Shown here: one piece after another, positions 57,807 through 64,000 of the stretch
Layout of the letters: every line of letters begins with the position of its first letter
Numbering within the stretch: the first letter of the stretch is position 1
Source: Hymenoscyphus infarciens
Taxonomy: Eukaryota > Ascomycota > Leotiomycetes > Helotiales > Helotiaceae
Direction of reading: 5' to 3'
DNA length: 64,000 nt
NCBI GenBank assembly: GCA_001414345.1
Contig: LLCB01000145.1
Location: 62,001-126,000, forward strand
Notes under the pieces: generated by a model
The model's database searches: none
What the model saw: only the letters and a program-made list of their open reading frames with translations
Told to the model about the DNA's origin: nothing
Position numbers and translations under genes: made by a program

Positions 57807-58778
57807 TGGAGTGAGTGGCAAGAGGTGGCAGATTTTGAGACGGGAAACATTGATAGTTTTGCTTTCTTGGCATCCGAAAGGATTGGAACGGCAAATCAGC
57901 ACTTGCTGAGCCTAGAAAAGAGACTGGAAGGGGTAGGAGGCAAGATAGATTTCCGTTTCAGTGGCTTCTTATTTGGGACCAAACAGAGTAGCATATAACA
58001 TGCGGGAAGACTTCTTGGCGATGTTTATAAAATTGGGGTAGCTTTATCAAATGAATCATGTTTTCCTTTAGCCACTGCAAGTGCAGTGTCCTCATTCATG
58101 CTTCTTCGTGGCATGGAACTTTCCATTGGGCGAAAGAAAGATGAAAATGGTTCTTAACTTTCAAATTTCATTTCCATGTGGAGTCGAGCGTCTTGAAAAC
58201 GCGTCCATCTTTATTGACCTCTGGAACCTTGCAAGACAATAGCCATGGAGGTAAAAATACAAAAAACGATACTAGAGTTCTATATACATACGAAACGTCA
58301 ATAAAGACAGGAGGAGGGATTCTGGTGTTGGTACTCACGGATAATTGCACGGGATCCCACCCCTAAAGGTAATGTACTTCTTTTTTATTATTATTGAGTA
58401 CCTATGCTGACATGCCTTGATACCAGAATACTACTCGGATGATACATCACCAAGACTGTGTCCAAATTATTTGTCCTGGATAAACTCCCAACACACCCCC
58501 AGTATCAAAACACCACATTGTGGCCACGCCAAAATCAACATGAGACAGAAACGAAAGACCCTTCCTATCACCAATTTATCACTTCAGACTCCCGTCCACC
58601 AGCTCCAGCAATAAATTCAACCGCCCCTAACAATACCGTGAAGCAAAAGAGAGAAAGGGCCACGAATGTACCGAAAAGCAAAGGATAATGCACACCAACT
58701 ATATTGCCATCACCATGCCCAAAAAGCCGAACTGGCACGATTCGACTGGATCGCAGGCATCATAAATGATTCGGTCAA
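57807..58778. other. Convergent intergenic region
   Basis: The antiporter (plus) and the RRM-like gene (minus) converge here. A plus frame at 58458-58688 encodes a polar sequence I cannot place; it is more likely untranslated DNA than a gene. Confidence 0.4.
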
Positions 58779-61759
58779 TCAAATACCCGGATAAGCAATT
58801 GGGTGGATCGGTGCATTATACGACGCGGGGAAGCCTGGCCAGCCAACCAAGACTGTTCGTCTATTAGCACCACATGGATCCTGTGCGTAATCAACAGTGA
58901 TGTCGTGCTCGCCACAATTTCGATAGTCTCGTTCCAAGCATTTCTTTGCTGCTCGACTCTGTCCTCGGATTGATTGAAAATGCAGCTCAATCTCTCTGAT
59001 TTCTGGCTCGATGTTGTCAATCTCGCGGGACCAGACAAGGTCAAAGTCGAGTTTCGAGTGGAGAAAGTTGACGATGAACTCTTCTGTGAATTTGTCGTCA
59101 TTCATCGGACCTCTGAGCTTCAGGGCTCGGGATTGCCCAATCTCATATGGCTCAGCAGCGCAAGCTGTATCTCTGCTCCAGACCACTGTCATAACTTTGC
59201 CTCCAAGGTAAATGCCAAATGCCTTGCTCTTCGACATGTAACGGTCAGCCGCGTCATGGTCCATGAAGGTAACCGTGACGGCGCAATTTTCGTGCTTTCC
59301 TCGAATTGGTGGCTTCTTGTAATACGAATAAATCGGGTCTTCAAAGGTTGAGAAGATCTCCCCGTGTGTTACTGAACTACCCACTGACTTGATGAAGACA
59401 GCGCAGTTCTGTTCCTCTGGAGTCAGCGCATTTCGGATCATCTTTTGCGAAATCGATCCCTTATACATGCAGGTTCTTAGATTGATACCCGCAAGGTAGG
59501 CCTGGTATAGGAGGACCGGGTTGCATTTTGGTCGCCAACCTGTCTTTGAGTAGGAAGGCGCGAAATCGTCCTGGGATTTTCTGGCTGTCATACCGGTTGC
59601 TCCATCGTTGTCACTCTTAACCTTCACACTCTCAGCCTGCACATGTTCGACGGCCATCGAGCGGCCATCTACATCCGAGATGTATGCATCGTACGTAAGA
59701 TGTTCAAAATTTTGTTGTCCGACTGTTGGGGCTACTTGCAATGGGGTTCTGATGCTCGACACCGGGACACCTTTGTACCAGTCGGCTAGCCGAAGCTTGT
59801 GTTTCGCATTGAAAAAATCCGGGTTTCTTGACAAAATCGGGAAGTAACCGAAGAGACCACCAGGGCCGGTGCTAAACACTATTGCACGGTTAGCTGGAGC
59901 TAAGGTCTCAGTCAAGGAAGAGAGGTATACAGCCAAGTCGGATGAGGTTATTCTCGATGACAGATAAGACTTCTCTGATGTCGGCTGAACGCCGCGTCCA
60001 AAGACCATAGAAAGCAACTAGGGTTTGTCAGCACTTGTCAAGTATGGGATCAGTCAACCTACAGTAGACGTCGTTTTCATCTAGGTCTCTCAATGCTTGG
60101 ATCAATTCGATGGTTTCTGTCTCCAGTGCCTTTTCCTCGTCCGTTGGCGGGTTTGGCTGCGAGTCGTTACTCTCATCAGAGACTTCTATTTATGTGTCAA
60201 TGTTATATATTTTGTGGCTTGGGTGGCAATACTTACTGCGATGGCCTTGGACTACATTGGCAGTGCCAGTGTTTTGTCCTCGGGTGCGACTCATATTGGC
60301 GAAAGATCCGTAATTGGCACTTTCTATGGTATTGTAGCTCATGCTTTCCATTGAAGCGTTACTCCCATAGGAGGTTTCTATCACTTTGTTAGTATATATT
60401 GGTTTTCTTGAATAAGGCGGCTTGTCTTTACGACGATGGCCTTGGTATTGAGCAGCTCCGAAGGTGCCATGCATAGGACCATTATAACCTCCCATCATCA
60501 TATGCGACGTGTGGTTGTTGTGGTTAATCGCTGGGGGATACCCTTTTACGTGTTAGCTTTGGCTTTTTAAGGGGCATCATTCGCTTACCTTGCATGCCTG
60601 AGGCTTTCGTGGTTGGGACGTGGGCAGCCATAGAACCACCGGCGATGTTGCTTCCCACCTGAGAAAAGTGTTCTGCTGCCATATTAGTGTTGTGTTTCTT
60701 TGAAGATGTTTTGGATTGCTCACGACGTCGGGGCTGGGTCATGCTTGGAGTAGCTCTATGTTGTCCACGATTTTGTTGAAAGGCCGATTGAACGTTGCCG
60801 AATCGATCACATGTGTGAGTTTCGCGAAGTCCGTAGACACTGCTAGGTGGATCTGTTATTTGTTAATGTATGTTTCTTCACGTTTGTGGGGTGAGTAACT
60901 GACGAGGATAGACTCGGGTTTCGCCGAAACCACTCATGTTGATGTTGACAGTGGTTGCGCGACCGTTCATATGGAGTTGTGATGGACCACTGGCGTTGGC
61001 AAAGCCTTGAGGTTGTCCAGAAGCCATTGCGTTAGCGCTGGTATTGCTACGTCCCGATTGTGCATCTTTTTTGATGTTAGTGTTGTATATGCGTGATGTT
61101 GGATCTTTTCCCTTACGGGGTAGAGGGGTAGATGCTTCTCTATCGTCAAGACTAAAGTTGGCGAAGACATCATCATCATCACCAAGTCCCGAGCTGGGGT
61201 TGGCAGTGCTAGATGATGTGTCTATTGTTCCATTAGCCTTGTGTTTACTTGATAGTGGATCGTACCACTTACCTTGTCCGCCTTGGTCAAAACCTCTACG
61301 TTCCCGAACCATAGAAGGTGGTGGGCCCATCCCTTGCATGAAGCGTTTGGCGCCGCGATCTCCGCCATAATTCGTGGAAGGCTGTGGGGTGGGATGAGCA
61401 GTGCCAGATGGTGTGTCTATTGTTCTATCAGTCTTGTGTTTCCTTGATCGTGGATGGCATCACTTACAACGATCACCTTGGCTTATACCTGTGTGTGACC
61501 GACTCTGTGCAGAACCCATTCCCATGTATTGCTCATCTGGGTTTCCTCCATATGGACGGACAGGTGTTGGTGGTTGATCCATAACACGACGTGCTGCCTC
61601 TGTGTCTAGCATCTTGTCAACCTTATATCCTCTCCAATATATGCTGGCTTGCTTACTCTCAAAGCCCGGTGGGACACGTGGAGCGGATTTGGTTGGGTCT
61701 CTGGTGTATCGGGATGTATCTTGGCTCTGAGAACCTTCGCGCGGTCGGTCGGACTCCAT
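58779..61759 (-). CDS. RRM-like RNA-binding protein with duplicated exon-intron units
   Basis: Model: complement(58779..60017, 60070..60185, 60237..60377, 60432..60530, 60589..60852, 60904..61221, 61273..61416, 61468..61759), 870 residues. Phase is consistent throughout, and six of the seven introns are in phase 1. Four introns are exactly 51 bp. The most 3' intron uses a weak GTCTAC donor and is the least certain junction. The N-terminal half is disordered, rich in Gly, Asn, Ser and Pro. An RRM-like fold is suggested at about residues 662-740 (CAVFIKSVGSSVTHGEIF, then AVTVTFMDHDAADRYM), with a repeat-like SRDT to the end of the strand order. The C-terminus carries IREIELHFQSIRG. Function is probably RNA binding; the target is unknown. 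Two intron-containing segments are internally duplicated. Confidence 0.82.
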
Positions 61760-64000
61760 CGTGGAGCGAAACCGGTCGAGGGGGAGGGGTAACTTAGCCA
61801 GTTTGGAAAGCTCGATGAAGGGGGATGAGGATGGACGATGACCTATGCTATCGGCGAGTTGTTGTTAGTATTGCTTGACGTCAAGAGGATCTTTAAGTTG
61901 ATGGATGAGGGATGAGAGAAGGGTCTTGGTGGGAGTTTGTTGACTTTACCTATTGCGTGTTGCTAAGCAGCGAGTCGCGTTGTCAATACTCAAGTAGCCA
62001 CAAGGCGCGAAATCGAAGTATCGATGCTATCGCGATGTCAGCCAAATGGTTTCAAGGATAGCTCTTTGAAGGCTTATTGTGTATAGCCTACCTACCTTTG
62101 TGGATGAAGAAAGGTTATCGCGAGGACACAAGGGCGCAAAGAGCGAATCTATTGATGAACTGTTAGCCAAACCATGAAGGGGATGTCTTCATCAAAGATA
62201 AACAAGTTTATAGCTATAGATACCTTTGTCTCCTTGATGAAGGAAGGATGGCGTTGTCGTATGTAAAGGAAGGGTTGTGGTAGTCGTGATGAAGGAGGAT
62301 GTGTGTGTGTATGTGTTGAAGGGAGGAAGGTTGCTTGTTGTCTTGCATGCATTGGTATTTATAGACTTCCTGAAGGGGGCACCCTCCAGCTAGGCTGATG
62401 ATTATGTTCACCGTCACGTGGGCTGGCGTTTGGGTTGTGGGGCAGAGTGGCTCCTAGCAACGACAACCAGGAGATGAATCTGCGTCAGGTAGCTGCTAGT
62501 CTGCTGGTTGGCTCTTTCTGAGGCTGAAGGTGGGTTTTGGTGGTGGTTTTGCGTCTTCAGAAGGGAAGTGAAGGTGTGTCAGGGGATGCTTATAGGTTTA
62601 GCGAGTGTGAACAAGTTTGGGATGCCAAGACTGAGAGTAGACTGAGAGTCCATTGTTTTCTTTTGTGGGTCCAGTCAGCTCTGCTAGCGCGCCTAGCGGC
62701 GCCTGGATGGCCGCAACTGTGAGAATGGGCATTCACGGGGCATTTGGCGTTGTTTTTTGTTTTGATACTGTTGATTTTTGCATGGAAGCAAATGTCTAGA
62801 GCGCGATTTGGAGGGCAGAGGAGATTTGAAGAGGGAAATCGGACGGGAGAAAACGTAGAGCTTGATTTGAGTAGTTGGTGGGAGTGAGAGATGGGTTGGA
62901 ATTGCTGTTCTGGGGGTATACTCGTAAGAACGGCTTTGATCTAGAGATAACCATTTTTGAGGCTTCAGATGGCATTTTTCGACGGATCTTTCGCAGAATT
63001 TGCGATTCTTTGGACCTTTTGCTGTGAGGTCATATATCTAAAAAAAAATCTCACTGGAGTGAGACGTACATTGGTTTGCTTTTGGCAGGGCTTTGGTTCT
63101 CCTACTGTCGATCTCATGATTTTGGCACTCTGTAGGCTGAGAGGGAGCGGGACATGTAATATCGCGGATTTGGAGCCTAGTTCCTGATTCTGTATGGCGC
63201 TTCTACTTTTTGCGGTGGGGAAATTTGAGTCCAAACGGACTTTTGGGGAACTGGGGTTCAAAAATTATTGATTTGCGTTGTTCGTTAAAGACATGAGGGG
63301 CGCATGATTTCACAGGACTTGTGATTGAGATTCTACGAGGACCTGAGGTTCTTCTGTTGAACTGTCAAAGAGCAGGAAGATGGGATTTGGGCTATGGCTT
63401 GCAGAAATGGGCTTGAAATTCATGTATTTGGATTTTGTTGAAGGCAAGAGATAAGTAGATATAGATCGCAGAATAGAAATTGTTTCCTAACGTCGCTGCA
63501 AGCGCAGCGTCTAGATCCTCTTTGAACTCTGTGGTTTTGGTTTGAGATGTAGATCTTCATTATCCGCCATCTTTGAAATTAGGGTCTCTGTGGATTGAAT
63601 TTTCAAGGATTTTGGTATCATTGGATACTCTCCACGATTGTGGTACAATTTGAATGGTGCTGTTTTGTAGATTTCTGCGAGTTAGCATTATTTCTTTCTG
63701 GCATCATTGGGTTTCATTCTTTCGCCTTACTCCCGTGCTGCCAGGAAATCACAATTGGGACTTGAATCGCTCGCAAGATGGACTTTTGGTGAGCAGCATT
63801 TTCAAGCCCTGTAGGGCCTTCAGCTAGCTGATTCTACATACTCTACAATACTTTTGCCAGGATAATGTGCGCCAGCATCCATATTTTCAGGTGTCGTTGC
63901 GATATCCACGGTTTTCCATACCCAACGCGGAGAAAGCCCAACCGGATTTCGCACTCCTGCTATAAATACACTATCATCGTCGTATACCGAATACTCTGCC
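61760..64000. other. Upstream region of the RRM-like gene to the window end
   Basis: About 2.2 kb with no recognised gene. Small frames at 62149-62417, 62537-62722 and 62957-63261 have no recognisable content. TATAAATA at 63961 could be the TATA box of a plus-strand gene starting beyond the window. Confidence 0.4.

Noticed and set aside
14950..61759. A secondary-metabolite or other functional gene cluster combining regulator, reductase, monooxygenase-like and transporter genes
   Set aside because: The genes are far apart, separated by transposon blocks, on mixed strands, and no backbone synthase is present; the reductase and ZIP are broken.

Overview
This window looks like nuclear DNA of a filamentous ascomycete. 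The signs are short introns (43-137 bp) with GTAAGT-type donors and CTAAC/CTGAC-like branch sites, a Zn2Cys6 regulator, a Pth11-like receptor relic, a vacuolar membrane protease, an Argonaute, and large AT-rich blocks in which old transposons still read in one frame interrupted by TAG/TAA codons, as expected from repeat-induced point mutation (RIP). Placement in the Leotiomycetes is my inference from gene flavour; no search was run.

Layout. 0.5-3.6 kb: vacuolar membrane M28 protease (+). 4.2-7.2 kb: repeat-rich DNA with a pair of LTR-like direct repeats. 8.9-9.8 kb: decayed Pth11-like receptor. 12.4-13.2 kb: three small TA-flanked elements with poly-C/poly-G inverted ends. 14.95-17.13 kb: intact Zn2Cys6 transcription factor (-). 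17.47-17.74 kb: suspicious poly-G tract. 17.8-22.1 kb: RIP block with a fossil Tc1/mariner transposase. 22.7-25.8 kb: intact six-exon Argonaute (+). 26.5-31.4 kb: second RIP block, with a long-TIR element and a younger hAT-like element. 31.4-33.1 kb: RIP-damaged pseudogene paralogous to the intact gene at 35.8-38.2 kb, a putative Fe(II)/2-oxoglutarate dioxygenase. 33.6-34.3 kb: TIR element with a perfect 8-bp target duplication. 38.7-39.0 kb: ZIP zinc-transporter fragment. 41.5-43.3 kb: HPPK-DHPS folate gene (-), divergent from a nitronate monooxygenase-like gene at 43.9-45.2 kb (+). 45.5-46.4 kb (-) and 48.7-49.8 kb (+): two unrecognised multi-exon genes. 46.9-53.5 kb: AT-rich spacer and three copies of a SINE-like repeat. 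53.6-54.8 kb: broken NAD(P)-dependent reductase. 56.2-57.8 kb: CAX-type Ca2+/H+ antiporter (+). 58.8-61.8 kb: eight-exon RRM-like protein (-) whose exon-intron units are internally duplicated.

The window alternates ordinary housekeeping genes with transposon-derived islands. No metabolic cluster is evident. The parts most worth a second look are the intact Argonaute enclosed by two RIP-ruined transposon blocks, the neighbouring dioxygenase family with one live and one mutated copy, the poly-C MITE cluster, and the exon-intron duplications in the RRM gene. Gene models were spliced by hand, with reading phase checked across every junction; none has transcript support here.
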